From Micromonospora sp. MA102 (GTDB lineage Bacteria > Actinomycetota > Actinomycetes > Mycobacteriales > Micromonosporaceae), in NCBI RefSeq assembly GCF_025460765.1, contig NZ_JAMWEG010000012.1, positions 62,001 through 126,000 of the forward strand: a stretch of 64,000 nucleotides of DNA. The letters run 5' to 3'. Numbering within the stretch: the stretch's first letter is position 1; the number at the start of each line of letters is the position of its first letter. The notes under the pieces were generated by a model. It saw only the letters and a program-made list of their open reading frames with translations. It was not told the DNA's origin and did no database searches. Position numbers and translations under genes: made by a program. Of this stretch, positions 16,932 to 25,666 are shown piece by piece.

Positions 16932-17978
16932 GTGCCAGCCACCATCCGGGACGTCGCGCGGGCCTCGGGCGTGCACATCTCCACCGTGTCCCGCACGTTC
17001 TCGGCCCCGCACCTGGTCAACCCCGAGACCCGGGTCCGGGTGCTGGCCTGCGCGGAGGACCTCGGCTACCGGCCGAACCGGGCCGCCCGCGCCCTCATTA
17101 CCGGCCGTACGCACAACATCGGCCTGATCGTCGCCGACATCGCCAACCCGTTCTTCCCGCCCCTGATCAAGGCGGCCGAGGGGCAGGCGCGGCACCGCGA
17201 CTACCACGTCTTCGTGGCCGACACCAACGAGGACCAGGCCGCCGAGGAGGAGCTGGTCCACGCCCTGGCCAAGCAGGTCGACGGGGTGCTGCTGTGCAGC
17301 CCCCGGATGAGCAACAGCCTCATCGAACAGGTCAGCCGGGAGGTCCCGGTGGTGGTGATAAACCGCCAGGTCACCGGCCTGCCCTGCGTGATGATGGACG
17401 TCGGCCAGGGGGCGCGGCTGGCCGTCGAGCACCTGCTCGGCCTGGGCCACCGGCGGATCGCGCTGCTCGGCGGCCCGCGCGGCTCGTGGACCAACCGGGA
17501 GATCCGCCGGGCGGCCGGGACCGCCGCCCGGACCGGTGGCGCCGAGCTGACCGTACTGGGCCCCAACCACCCCACCGAGACCGGCGGCGGCGCCGTGGCC
17601 GACCAGGTGCGCCGCAGCGGCGTCACCGCCGTGCTCGCCTACAACGACCTCATGGCGATCGGCCTGATCGAAGGGCTCGACGCGCTCGGCCTGCGGGTCC
17701 CGGCCGACGTCAGCGTCGTCGGCATCGACGACATCGCGCTGAGCCGGCTGACCCGGCCCAAGTTGACGACGGTGGCCACGCCGACCGCGGCCGCCGGCCG
17801 GACGGCCGTCGACATGCTGCTGCAACACGACTCCGACGCGCCCCGCGGCGCCCGGGGCCGGGTCGCAAGGGCCGGCGACCGTCGCACCACCGCACAGGTA
17901 ATGCTCCAGACCGAACTGGTCGTCCGCGACTCGACCGGGCCCGTCCCACCGCCCGGCCGGGACGGCACCGGGGCCTGA
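16932..17978 (+). CDS. LacI-family transcriptional regulator of the uronate island
   Basis: 348 residues from a GTG start. N-terminal LacI helix-turn-helix TIRDVARASGVHISTVSRTFS and hinge helix YRPNRAARAL, then a periplasmic-binding-protein-like effector domain (IGLIVADIANPFFPPLI ... VVGIDDIALSRLTRPKLTTV). The C-terminal 40 residues are longer and more basic than usual (a GARGRVARAGDRR stretch). It lies between the divergent catabolic operon and the transporter operon, with matching operators in the upstream gap, so it is probably the local repressor responding to a uronate or KDG-type intermediate. The effector is inferred from context. Confidence 0.9.
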   Translation: MPATIRDVARASGVHISTVSRTFSAPHLVNPETRVRVLACAEDLGYRPNRAARALITGRTHNIGLIVADIANPFFPPLIKAAEGQARHRDYHVFVADTNEDQAAEEELVHALAKQVDGVLLCSPRMSNSLIEQVSREVPVVVINRQVTGLPCVMMDVGQGARLAVEHLLGLGHRRIALLGGPRGSWTNREIRRAAGTAARTGGAELTVLGPNHPTETGGGAVADQVRRSGVTAVLAYNDLMAIGLIEGLDALGLRVPADVSVVGIDDIALSRLTRPKLTTVATPTAAAGRTAVDMLLQHDSDAPRGARGRVARAGDRRTTAQVMLQTELVVRDSTGPVPPPGRDGTGA

Positions 17979-17985
17979 CGTGGTG

Positions 17986-18017
17986 GCCCGGGCCCGCATC
18001 GCCGTGCGGACCCGGGC
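17986..18017 (+). terminator. Hairpin between lacI and the transporter operon
   Basis: Twelve-base arms GCCCGGGCCCGC / GCGGACCCGGGC with one mismatch and an 8-base loop, 7 bases after the lacI stop. It may separate lacI transcription from the importer genes. Confidence 0.6.
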
Positions 18018-18074
18018 GACCCGTGGACGGCCGCGGTGACGTCGTCGCCTCCCACAGCCGAGGAGTGAGCGCAG

Positions 18075-19415
18075 ATGCACCCCGCAACGTCCCCCACCGC
18101 CGGCGTGCCCGCCGGGCGGGATCACCGTACCCCCCGGACCCGACCTCGATTCCTGCGCGGCCTGGCCGCCGTCGCGCTGGCCGTGCCGCTCGCCCTGGGC
18201 GCGGCGGCCTGCGGCGGCGACGAGGCCGCCGACGACGGCCCGGTGAAGCTGTCCGTCTTCTGGTGGGGCGGCGACGCCCGCGCCAAGCTCACCGAGGACG
18301 CCCTGGCCCTCTACACGAAGAAGCACCCCGAGGTCACCTTCGAGAAGACCTGGCAGGCCAACCAGGGCTACTTCGACAAGCTGGCCACCCTGACCGCCGG
18401 TGGCAACCCGCCCGACCTGTTCCAGATCGACGACAACTACCTCGCCGAGTACGCCGGCCGCAGCACCACGCTCGACCTGACCAGCTTCACGGACTCCGGG
18501 AAGCTCGACGTGTCGAAGTTCCCCAAGAGCCTCCTGCAGTACGGCGTGGTCGACGGCAAGCTCGCCGGCGTGGCCGCCGGGGAGAACACCCAGGGTCTCG
18601 TCTACAACAAGACCCTGTTGCAGAAGCACGGCCTGCCCGAGCCGACCACCGGGATGACCTGGGAGCAGCACATCGCCTGGGCCGAGCAGGTGGCGAAGAA
18701 GACGAGGGTGCCCGGCACCCAGGACCCGAGCGCCGACTACAAGGCGTTCTGGGTCTGGCTGCGCCAGCAGGGCAAGGACCTCTATGACGGCAAGGAACTC
18801 GGCTTCACGGCCGACGACGTGACGAAGTGGTTCGAGCTGTGGAAGAGTGCCCGCGACCGGGGGGCCACCCCCACGCCCGACGTGATCCACGAGGGCAACG
18901 CCACCGACATCACCAAGCAGCTCGTGGTCACCGGCAAGGCGGCGACCTCCTGGGTCTGGGCCAACCAGATGCCGGACCTGAAGAAGAACACCAAGGACGA
19001 GCTGGGCGTGGTGGCGTACCCGGGTGACCCGAGCGCCCAGTGGGCCCGGGCCTCCATGTACTGGTCCGTGTTCAAGGGCAGCAAGCACCGGGACGTCGCC
19101 GTCGACGTGATCAACTTCCTGAACAACGACCCGGAGGCGGTCACCCTGCTCGGCACCGACCGCGGCCTGCCGTCCAACCTCGACCTGCGCGCCAAGGTCA
19201 GCGAGACCGCCACGGATCCGGCCATGAAGCAGTCCATCCAGGTCGAGTCCGAGCTGGCGCAGAAGTTCGGCGAGTCCCCGCAGGTGCCGATCAAGGGGCA
19301 CAGCAAGGTGAAGTCCGAGCTGACCAAGGCCGCCGAGAACGCCCAGTACGGCCGGGCCACCCCGGCCCAGGCGGCCGAGCAGTTCATGGCCGCCTGCAAG
19401 TCTGCGATCGGCTGA
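18075..19415 (+). CDS. ABC sugar/uronate-binding lipoprotein
   Basis: 446 residues; ATG with GAGGAG upstream. Basic N-terminus, hydrophobic stretch and lipobox LGAAAC (Cys about residue 49) show a lipoprotein anchored outside the membrane. The mature part is a family 1 extracellular solute-binding protein (LSVFWWGGDARAKLTEDALALYTKKHPEVTF, GNPPDLFQIDDNYLAEYA, GLVYNKTLLQKHGLPEPTTGMTWEQ). It captures an oligosaccharide or uronate and delivers it to the two permeases downstream. Substrate is inferred as pectin-derived from the neighbours. Confidence 0.92.
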   Translation: MHPATSPTAGVPAGRDHRTPRTRPRFLRGLAAVALAVPLALGAAACGGDEAADDGPVKLSVFWWGGDARAKLTEDALALYTKKHPEVTFEKTWQANQGYFDKLATLTAGGNPPDLFQIDDNYLAEYAGRSTTLDLTSFTDSGKLDVSKFPKSLLQYGVVDGKLAGVAAGENTQGLVYNKTLLQKHGLPEPTTGMTWEQHIAWAEQVAKKTRVPGTQDPSADYKAFWVWLRQQGKDLYDGKELGFTADDVTKWFELWKSARDRGATPTPDVIHEGNATDITKQLVVTGKAATSWVWANQMPDLKKNTKDELGVVAYPGDPSAQWARASMYWSVFKGSKHRDVAVDVINFLNNDPEAVTLLGTDRGLPSNLDLRAKVSETATDPAMKQSIQVESELAQKFGESPQVPIKGHSKVKSELTKAAENAQYGRATPAQAAEQFMAACKSAIG

Positions 19416-19440
19416 CCGCGCCGACGGAAAGGAGCGGCCC

Positions 19441-20421
19441 GTGGCCCTCACCACGGCGCCCGGCCGGACCGCACGCACCGGCCCGACCGGCCCCCGCCGC
19501 ACGCGGCGCGGGGCCGGCCGGGCCCGGCTCGGCGAAGGTCTGGCGGGGTACGTCTTCCTCTCGCCCTGGCTCATCGGACTGATGGGCGTCACGGCGATCC
19601 CCATGCTGCTCTCGCTCTGGCTGAGCTTGACCGACTACGACGTCCTCACCCCGCTGTCCGAGGTGCGCTGGGTGGGGCTGGCCAACTACGAGCGGATGTT
19701 CACCGGCGACCCGTCGTACTGGCACGCCGTGCGGGTGACCCTGACCTTCGCGCTGGTGGCCGTGCCGCTCAAGCTGGCCGCCGCGCTCGGCGTGGCGCTG
19801 CTGCTCAACCGCACCTGGCGGGGCGTCGGGCTGTTCCGCGGCCTGTTCTACCTGCCGTCGCTGCTCGGCGGCAGCGTGGCCCTGGCCATCGTCTGGGTGA
19901 ACATGTTCAACCGGGACGGGGCGTTCAACTCGTTCCTCGCCCTGTTCGGCATCGAGGGGCTGCCCTGGGTCAGCGACCCCGACTGGGCCCTCGAAACGCT
20001 CATGGTGCTGGCGATCTGGCAGTTCGGCGCGCCCATGGTGATCTTCCTGGCCGGGCTCAAGCAGATCCCCACCGAGCTGTACGAGGCGGCGGCCGTCGAC
20101 GGCGCCGGCGCCTGGCGGCGGTTCCGGGCGGTCACCCTGCCGATGCTCTCCCCGGTGATCTTCTTCAACCTGGTGCTGGAGACCATCCACGGCTTCCAGG
20201 GCTTCACCGCGGCCTTCGTGCTCAGCAACGGCACCGGCGGTCCGGTCGACTCCACCCTCATGTACACGCTCAAGCTCTACATCTCCGGCTTCACCGACCT
20301 GGAGATGGGCTACGCCTCCGCGATGGCCTGGGTGTTCCTGGTCGCCATCGCGCTCATCACGGCCGTCTTCTTCGGCACCGGCCGGTTCTGGGTGCACTAC
20401 TCCGACGGGGATGACTCGTGA
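19441..20421 (+). CDS. ABC sugar transporter permease, MalF type
   Basis: 326 residues, GTG start. About six membrane segments and the EAA loop typical of binding-protein-dependent permeases (ELYEAAAVDGAGAWRRFRAVTLPMLSP, near residue 215-240). The N-terminal 35 residues are basic. With the next permease it forms the channel of the importer; no ATPase gene is present, which in actinobacteria usually means a shared MsiK-type ATPase encoded elsewhere. The last codon and stop lie within the 53-base repeated element described at 20416. Confidence 0.92.
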   Translation: MALTTAPGRTARTGPTGPRRTRRGAGRARLGEGLAGYVFLSPWLIGLMGVTAIPMLLSLWLSLTDYDVLTPLSEVRWVGLANYERMFTGDPSYWHAVRVTLTFALVAVPLKLAAALGVALLLNRTWRGVGLFRGLFYLPSLLGGSVALAIVWVNMFNRDGAFNSFLALFGIEGLPWVSDPDWALETLMVLAIWQFGAPMVIFLAGLKQIPTELYEAAAVDGAGAWRRFRAVTLPMLSPVIFFNLVLETIHGFQGFTAAFVLSNGTGGPVDSTLMYTLKLYISGFTDLEMGYASAMAWVFLVAIALITAVFFGTGRFWVHYSDGDDS

Positions 20422-20468
20422 GCGCGAGGAGTGAGCCGGGTCTGCGAGCCCCGCAGTCGCGAACGGAG
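20416..20468 (+). repeat. 53-base dispersed element, copy 1
   Basis: It is 52/53 identical to 63591-63643 (C versus T at the tenth base). It begins with the TCG codon before the upstream stop and ends in GGAG, which serves as the ribosome-binding site of the next gene. It contains a small hairpin, CTGCG-AGCCC-CGCAG (20442-20456). This is the only junction in the rightward transporter operon where the flanking genes do not overlap directly. Confidence 0.9.
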
Positions 20469-20480
20469 GAGGCACAGTGA
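20418..20480 (+). CDS. 20-residue mini-ORF coupling two permease genes
   Basis: GTG start overlaps the upstream permease stop (GTGA at 20418-20421); its own TGA overlaps the GTG start of the downstream permease (GTGA at 20477-20480). The predicted peptide is VSARSEPGLRAPQSRTEEAQ. The first 17 codons come from the 53-base repeat and match the second copy at 63593-63655 except for one codon. No ribosome-binding site of its own is obvious, so it would be translated by reinitiation from the upstream gene. It may be a coupling device rather than a functional peptide. Seen directly; translation is inference. Confidence 0.55.
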   Translation: MSARSEPGLRAPQSRTEEAQ

Positions 20481-21343
20481 CCGCTCTCGCTCCCGCCCGC
20501 CGCCGCGGCGGCGGCCGGCAGGCCGTGCGCCTGCTGGTGCTGGTCGTGATCGTCGCGGTGGTGCTCTACCCGCTCGTCTGGATGGTCGGCACCTCGGTGA
20601 AGAGCCAGGCGGAAATCGTCAACAACATCGGGTTGCTGCCGGAGCGGTTCACCCCCGGCAACTACGCCGACGGGTGGACCAACTTCGACGTCGGCTTCGG
20701 CCGGTTCTTCCTCAACAGCGCGATGGTCAGCCTGCTCACCGTGGTCGGCAACGCGCTGTCCTGCCTGCTCGCCGCGTACGCCCTGGGGCGGCTGCGGTTC
20801 CGGCTGCGCAAGGTCTGGTTCACCGTCATGATCGGCACCCTGCTGCTGCCCGGGCACGTGCTGATCGTGCCGCAGTACATCCTGTTCCGCAGCCTCGGCC
20901 TGGTTGGCGGGGACTGGCCGTACCTGCCGCTGCTCATCCCGCACTTCCTGGCCACCGAGGCGTTCTTCGTCTTCCTCATGGTGCAGTTCATGCGGGGCAT
21001 CCCGCGCGAGCTGGACGAGGCCGCCAAGATCGATGGTGCCTCCCCGTACGGGGTCTTCCGCCACGTCATCCTGCCGCTGAGCCGCCCCGCGCTGGTCACC
21101 ACCGCGATCTTCTCGTTCATCTGGACCTGGAACGACTTCTTCCGGCAACTGGTCTTCCTGTCCAACCTGGACGACTACACGGTGCCGGTGGCGCTGACCC
21201 TGTTCATCGACTCCACCAGCCAGAGCGCGGTCGGCCCGATGTTCGCCATGTCGGTGCTGTCGCTGCTGCCGGTGTTCCTGTTCTTCCTGGCCTTCCAGCG
21301 GATGCTGGTCGAGGGCATCAACACCAGCGGGTTGAAGGGATGA
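20477..21343 (+). CDS. ABC sugar transporter permease, MalG type
   Basis: 288 residues. GTG at 20477 with GGAGGAGG upstream, contributed in part by the repeated element. Six membrane segments and the EAA loop (ELDEAAKIDGASPYGVFRHVILPLSRPAL, about residues 178-206) typical of MalG-like permeases, then FSFIWTWNDFFRQLVFL. Partner of the MalF-type permease. The stop overlaps the next start (ATGA). Confidence 0.92.
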   Translation: MTALAPARRRGGGRQAVRLLVLVVIVAVVLYPLVWMVGTSVKSQAEIVNNIGLLPERFTPGNYADGWTNFDVGFGRFFLNSAMVSLLTVVGNALSCLLAAYALGRLRFRLRKVWFTVMIGTLLLPGHVLIVPQYILFRSLGLVGGDWPYLPLLIPHFLATEAFFVFLMVQFMRGIPRELDEAAKIDGASPYGVFRHVILPLSRPALVTTAIFSFIWTWNDFFRQLVFLSNLDDYTVPVALTLFIDSTSQSAVGPMFAMSVLSLLPVFLFFLAFQRMLVEGINTSGLKG

Positions 21344-21948
21344 GCGCCGAGCCGGCCCGCCGGGACTGGCGGGACACCGCGCGCGAGGCCAGCGACCTGG
21401 CGCTGCTCGGCTTCGCCGTGGCCCTGGCCGCGCTGCCGCTGCTCACCCTGGCCCCGGCGGTCGCCACGGCCAGCGCCGCGCTGCACGACCGGGGCGTCAC
21501 CGGCGGTTGGCCGCCGCTCCGGACCACGCTCGCCCGGTTCGGCCGGGCGCTCCCCGCCGGGCTGGCGGCCAGCGCCGTCGGCCTCGCCGTGGCCGGCGCG
21601 CTCGGCGCCGACCTGCTCGCCCTCGCCGGCGGCCGGGTCCCCGGCGGCGGGCCCGCCACGGCCCTCACCGCCGGGGTCGCCGCCGCCCTGCTCGGGTACG
21701 CGGGCCTGGTCGCCGTCGCCGTCGGGCGCACCGGCGGCCGGGGCTGGCGGGCCGCGGCCCGGGCGGCGGCCGGCACCTGCGCGCGGCGGCCCGGCACCTG
21801 GGCGGCCGCCACCGGAGTGTGCTGCCTGGCCGGGCTGCTCGCCCTGCTGGTCACCCCGGTCGCCGTGCCGATCCTCGCGGGCTACGCCCTGGCCGCCCTG
21901 CACGCGGTCGCCGCCCGCCACCCGGTCACCCTCCCGGAGGCGCCGTGA
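21340..21948 (+). CDS. DUF624 / YesL-like membrane protein
   Basis: 202 residues, ATG overlapping the permease stop. Four to five hydrophobic segments (about 24-50, 68-92, 97-120, 142-180) with Ala/Leu-rich composition and the early LPLLTLAPAVATASAALHD pattern resembling DUF624 proteins. Such proteins often follow carbohydrate ABC permease genes in actinobacteria and Bacillus (yesL in a pectin cluster). Role unknown; co-translation with the importer suggests a transport accessory. Confidence 0.65.
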   Translation: MSAEPARRDWRDTAREASDLALLGFAVALAALPLLTLAPAVATASAALHDRGVTGGWPPLRTTLARFGRALPAGLAASAVGLAVAGALGADLLALAGGRVPGGGPATALTAGVAAALLGYAGLVAVAVGRTGGRGWRAAARAAAGTCARRPGTWAAATGVCCLAGLLALLVTPVAVPILAGYALAALHAVAARHPVTLPEAP

Positions 21949-22862
21949 CCGCCGATCCGCGCGCCGGTGCCGCGCCCGTCCCCGGCGCCACCGGGCACGC
22001 CGTCGACCCGGTCGCCGGGGACGAGGAACCGCGCCTCGTCGTGGCCGGCGTCGAGGTCGCCCGCTACGTCGTGCACCCGGACCTCGACGCGCGGCACGGC
22101 CCGCGGCCGTACCTGCATCCCGTGCGCACCCGGGCCGGCGTCCCGGTCACCGACGCGCTGCCCGCCGACCACGTCTGGCACCTCGGTGCCTCCCTCGCCG
22201 TGCAGGACGTCGACGGCGCGAACCTCTGGGGCGGGCGCACCTACGTGCGGGACGCCGGCTACACCTGGCGGGACGACCACGGGGTGATCGCCCACACCGG
22301 CTGGCGCGCCCGTGCCGCCGACCGGCTCGACCACGACCTGGAGTGGCGGGACCGGGCCGGCCGGCCGCTGCTGCGCGAGCGGCGCCGGCTCGCCGCCGCC
22401 CCGGCCGGCCCCGACGCCTGGTGGCTGGACGTCAACGCGACGCTCACGGCCGCCACCGGGCGGGACGTGCACCTGGGCAGCCCGGCCACCAACGGCCGGC
22501 CCGGCGGCGCCGGCTACGGCGGCTTCTTCTGGCGCGCGGTCGCCGACGGCGAGCCCGAGGTGTTCACCGGGGACGCCGCGCGCGAGGAGGCGGTCAACGG
22601 CTCGGCCGCGCCGTGGCTGGCGCTCACCGCGGCCGGGCCGGGCGGCGGCGCGTACACCCTGGTCTTCACCGGGCTGGGGCCCGGCGACCGCTGGTTCGTG
22701 CGGACCGCCATGTATCCGGGCGTCTGCGTCGCGTACGCCTTCGAGCGCCCGGCCGTGGTCGCGGCCGGGCGGCCCCGGCGCAACCGGCACCGGGTGCTCG
22801 TGGCCGACGGCCGGCTCGACCGCGCCGCGGTCGCCGACCGGCTCGCGGAGGGGCCGGAATGA
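21945..22862 (+). CDS. PmoA-family (DUF6807-type) protein
   Basis: 305 residues, GTG overlapping the previous stop (GTGA). The sequence reads RPYLHPVRTRAGVPVTDALPADHVWHLGASLAVQDVDGANLWGG, then GYGGFFWRA and a late WFVRTAMYPGVCVAYAFE, matching the family named after methane oxygenase PmoA but found widely in sugar-utilisation operons. Despite the name there is no monooxygenase signature. No signal peptide is visible, so it is probably cytoplasmic. Its position between the importer and KDG kinase suggests action on an imported sugar or glycan, but the function is unknown. Confidence 0.7.
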   Translation: MTADPRAGAAPVPGATGHAVDPVAGDEEPRLVVAGVEVARYVVHPDLDARHGPRPYLHPVRTRAGVPVTDALPADHVWHLGASLAVQDVDGANLWGGRTYVRDAGYTWRDDHGVIAHTGWRARAADRLDHDLEWRDRAGRPLLRERRRLAAAPAGPDAWWLDVNATLTAATGRDVHLGSPATNGRPGGAGYGGFFWRAVADGEPEVFTGDAAREEAVNGSAAPWLALTAAGPGGGAYTLVFTGLGPGDRWFVRTAMYPGVCVAYAFERPAVVAAGRPRRNRHRVLVADGRLDRAAVADRLAEGPE

Positions 22863-23905
22863 CCGGCCCCGAGGTGGCCTGCGTGGGCGAGACCATGGTG
22901 GTGCTCGCGCCCGCCGCCCCCACCCCGCTGGAGGACGCCGACCGGCTCGCCGTCGGGGTGGGCGGCGCCGAGTCCAACGTGGCCATGGCGCTGGCCCGGC
23001 TCGGCCACCGGGCCGCCTGGGTGAGCCGGGTCGGCGACGACCCGTTCGGCCGCCGGGTGCTCCGCGAGGTCGCCGCCGCCGGGGTGGACACCGGCCTGGT
23101 CGCCGTCGACCCGGCCGCGCCGACCGGCGTCTACCTCAAGGACCCCGGCCCGGACGGCACCCGGGTGCACTACCACCGGGCCGGCTCGGCCGCGTCCCGG
23201 CTGACCGCCCGCGCCCTCGACGACCCCCGGCTTGCCGGGGTGCGGCTGCTGCACCTCACCGGGATCACCCCGGCGCTCTCCCGGAGCTGCCGCGACCTGG
23301 TGGCGCACGCGCTCACCGCCCGCCCGCTGCCCGTCGCGCGGATCAGCTTCGACGTCAACCACCGGCCCCGGCTCTGGCCGGCGCGCCGGGCCGCCCCGGT
23401 GCTGCGCGACCTGGCCGACCGCGCCGACGTGGTGCTGGTCGGGCTGGACGAGGCGGCCACCCTCTGGGGCGTCACGGCGCCGGCCGACGTCCGCGCGCTG
23501 CTGCCCGGCCCGGACCTCGTGGTGGTCAAGGACGGCGGGGTCGGCGCGACGGCGCTGCCGCGTACCGGGGCGGGGGTGTTCGTGCCGGCGCTGCCGGCGC
23601 CGGTGCGCGAGCCGGTCGGCGCGGGGGACGCCTTCGCCGCCGGCTTCCTGGCCGGCCTGCTGCGCGGCCTCGACCCGGCGGCCTGCCTGCGGCTCGGGCA
23701 CCTCACCGCGGTCCCGGCGCTGGCCGCCGCCGGGGACACCGCGCCACCGCCCGATCCGGACTGGACGGCCCGCGCGCTGGCGCTGCCCGACCCGCGGTGG
23801 GCCACCCTCGTGCCACCGGAGCCCGCCGGTCCGCCGCAGCGGGCGCCGGATGGGGCCGGCAGGGTGCAGAATGCGGGCGGTCACGGTGGAGGGAGCGGAC
23901 GATGA
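22859..23905 (+). CDS. kdgK: 2-keto-3-deoxygluconate kinase (PfkB family)
   Basis: 348 residues, ATG overlapping the previous stop. PfkB/ribokinase fold: VACVGETMVVLAP, GVGGAESNVAMALARLGH, and the C-terminal anion-hole/catalytic motif VGAGDAFAAGFLAGLL. The DVNHRPRLW segment is typical of KDG kinases. It phosphorylates 2-keto-3-deoxygluconate to KDPG in the cytoplasm, the step before the aldolase encoded next. The C-terminal about 45 residues (PPEPAGPPQRAPDG...) are a Pro/Gly-rich tail outside the fold. Confidence 0.88.
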   Translation: MTGPEVACVGETMVVLAPAAPTPLEDADRLAVGVGGAESNVAMALARLGHRAAWVSRVGDDPFGRRVLREVAAAGVDTGLVAVDPAAPTGVYLKDPGPDGTRVHYHRAGSAASRLTARALDDPRLAGVRLLHLTGITPALSRSCRDLVAHALTARPLPVARISFDVNHRPRLWPARRAAPVLRDLADRADVVLVGLDEAATLWGVTAPADVRALLPGPDLVVVKDGGVGATALPRTGAGVFVPALPAPVREPVGAGDAFAAGFLAGLLRGLDPAACLRLGHLTAVPALAAAGDTAPPPDPDWTARALALPDPRWATLVPPEPAGPPQRAPDGAGRVQNAGGHGGGSGR

Positions 23906-24510
23906 GCGGGCACGACTTCGAGCCGATCTTCGGACCCGCGCGGGTCATGGTGATCCTGCGCGACCTGCCGCCGGACGAGACCGTCCGGCTCGCAGAGCAG
24001 GCCTGGGACCTCGGCATCGACGTGGTGGAGGTGCCGATCCGCACCCCCGACGCGGTCCCGGCGCTGCGCGCCGCGGTGGCGGCGGGCCGGCGGCGGGACC
24101 GCCTGGTCGGCGCCGGCACGGTCCGCACCCCCGCCCAGGTCCGGCAGGCCGCCGGGGCGGGGGCCGCGTTCACCGTGGCCCCCGGGCTGGACCTCGCCAT
24201 CGCCGACGCGGCGGTCAGCTACGGCATCCCACACCTGCCCGGGGTGGCCACCCCCACCGAGGCGCAGCGGGCGCTCGACCACGGCCTGGTCTGGTTGAAG
24301 GCGTTCCCCGCGGTCAGCCTCGGGCCGGCCTGGTTCCGGGCCGTCGCCGGACCGCTGCCCGAGGCGCGGTTCGTGGCCACCGGCGGGATCGACGCCGGCA
24401 ACGCGGGCGACTTCCTGGCCGCCGGGGCGCGGGTGGTGGCCGTCGGGTCGGCACTGTCCGACCCGCGGCAGATCCCCCGCCTCGCCGCCCTGGCGGCCGG
24501 TCCCGGCTGA
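23902..24510 (+). CDS. eda: KDPG/KHG aldolase
   Basis: 202 residues, ATG overlapping the kinase stop (ATGA). Class I aldolase barrel: ILRDLPPDETVRLAEQAWDLGIDVVEVPIRTP, VGAGTVRTPAQV, GIPHLPGVATPTEAQRAL, and WLKAFPA with the Schiff-base lysine; ATGGIDAGNAGDFLAAGARVVAVGSA forms the phosphate site. It splits KDPG into pyruvate and glyceraldehyde-3-phosphate, completing the uronate route. Last gene of the rightward operon. Confidence 0.92.
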   Translation: MSGHDFEPIFGPARVMVILRDLPPDETVRLAEQAWDLGIDVVEVPIRTPDAVPALRAAVAAGRRRDRLVGAGTVRTPAQVRQAAGAGAAFTVAPGLDLAIADAAVSYGIPHLPGVATPTEAQRALDHGLVWLKAFPAVSLGPAWFRAVAGPLPEARFVATGGIDAGNAGDFLAAGARVVAVGSALSDPRQIPRLAALAAGPG

Positions 24511-24574
24511 GCCCGCCGGCCCCACGGCCGTCGAGCCGGGGTGGGCCCGGTCGGGCCGGGGTTGCGGCGGCCGG

Positions 24575-25582
24575 TCAGGCCGGGGCCGGGCCGAGGCTGT
24601 CCCGGTGGACCAGTTCGGCGGGGACGGTCTCCACCCGGTCGTGGCCGTCGGGCGCGTCCAGGGCCAGGGTCATGGCGCGGGCGCCCAGCCCGGCCAGCGG
24701 CAGCCGGACCGTGGTCAGCGCCGGGGTCACGTCGGCGGCGATCGGCATGTCGTCGAAGCCGACCACGGAGACCTCCGCGGGCACCCGCACGCCGCGGGCG
24801 CGCAGCACGTTAAGCGCGCCGACGGCCATCGAGTCGTTCATCGCCACGATCGCGGTCAGCCCCGGCGTGGCGTCCAGCAGCTCGGCCGCGACCCGGGACC
24901 CGCCGTCGCGGGTGAAGTCCGCGTACCGGATCCGCGCCTCCGGCAGCGGCTCACCCAGGCCGGCGGCGAGCCCGGCGAGCCGGTCGCTCGTGGTGGTGAG
25001 CGAGCGCGGGCCGGCGAGCACGCCCACCGCCCGATGACCGAGCCGGCGCAGCTCCGCGCCGAGCAGGCGGCCGCCCTCCTCGTTGGCCGGCAGCACGGCG
25101 TCGCCCCGGTGCCGGTGCCGGCCGATCACCGCGACCCGCCCGCCGGTGGCCGCGTACGCGGCGAGCCGCTCGTCGAGCAGGGCGTTGACCGTGGCGTCGT
25201 GGTAGCCGGAGCCGGCCAGCACGATGGCGGCGACCTGCTGGGCGCGGAGCAGGTCGACGTACTCCACCTCCCGCTCCGGATCGCGGTAGCTGTTGCAGAT
25301 GATGACCAGCCGCCCCCGCTCGGTGGCGACCCGCTGCAGCCCCCGGGTCACCTCGGCGAAGTACGGGTCGGACACGTCGTGCACCAGCACGCCGACCACG
25401 CTGCGCTGCGGCCGGGCCAGGAGCTGGGCGTGCGCGTTCGGCACGTACCGCAGCTCGGCGACGGCCTTCAGCACCCGCTCGCGCAGCTCGTCGGCGACCG
25501 GCTTGCTGCTGCCGTTGATGACCCGCGACGCGGTCGCGGGGGAGACGCCCGCCCGGCGGGCGACATCGGCCAACGTCGCCAT
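24575..25582 (-). CDS. LacI-family transcriptional regulator
   Basis: 335 residues from ATG 25582, chosen because the helix-turn-helix (TLADVARRAGVSPATASRVING) starts directly there and GAGGGGG lies 6 bases upstream; a GTG at 25600 is less likely. Hinge YVPNAHAQLLA and effector domain (VVGVLVHDVSDPYFAEVTRGL ... VSVVGFDDMPIAADVTPALTTV). It converges on the KDPG aldolase gene. It probably regulates carbohydrate genes, but no matching operator was recognised in the window. Confidence 0.9.
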   Translation of the reverse strand: MATLADVARRAGVSPATASRVINGSSKPVADELRERVLKAVAELRYVPNAHAQLLARPQRSVVGVLVHDVSDPYFAEVTRGLQRVATERGRLVIICNSYRDPEREVEYVDLLRAQQVAAIVLAGSGYHDATVNALLDERLAAYAATGGRVAVIGRHRHRGDAVLPANEEGGRLLGAELRRLGHRAVGVLAGPRSLTTTSDRLAGLAAGLGEPLPEARIRYADFTRDGGSRVAAELLDATPGLTAIVAMNDSMAVGALNVLRARGVRVPAEVSVVGFDDMPIAADVTPALTTVRLPLAGLGARAMTLALDAPDGHDRVETVPAELVHRDSLGPAPA

Positions 25583-25666
25583 GCGCACCCCCTCGCACAC
25601 CCCGGTGGCCGAGAGGCTACCGCAGCACCGCCGGGAAAGCCGTGCCCGGAACGGCGGAGGCGGTGC

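Noticed and set aside
20416..20468. The 53-base element as a plain intergenic terminator
   Set aside because: Its hairpin is only 5 base pairs and it lies between co-directional genes in one operon, with conserved stop, start and ribosome-binding positions; termination there would cut off the second permease.
20357..21165. Minus-strand frames sharing the peptide SVRDCGARRPGSLL with the frame at 63445-63765
   Set aside because: This shared peptide is only the antisense reading of the 53-base repeat; the frames lie opposite a permease and cobH.
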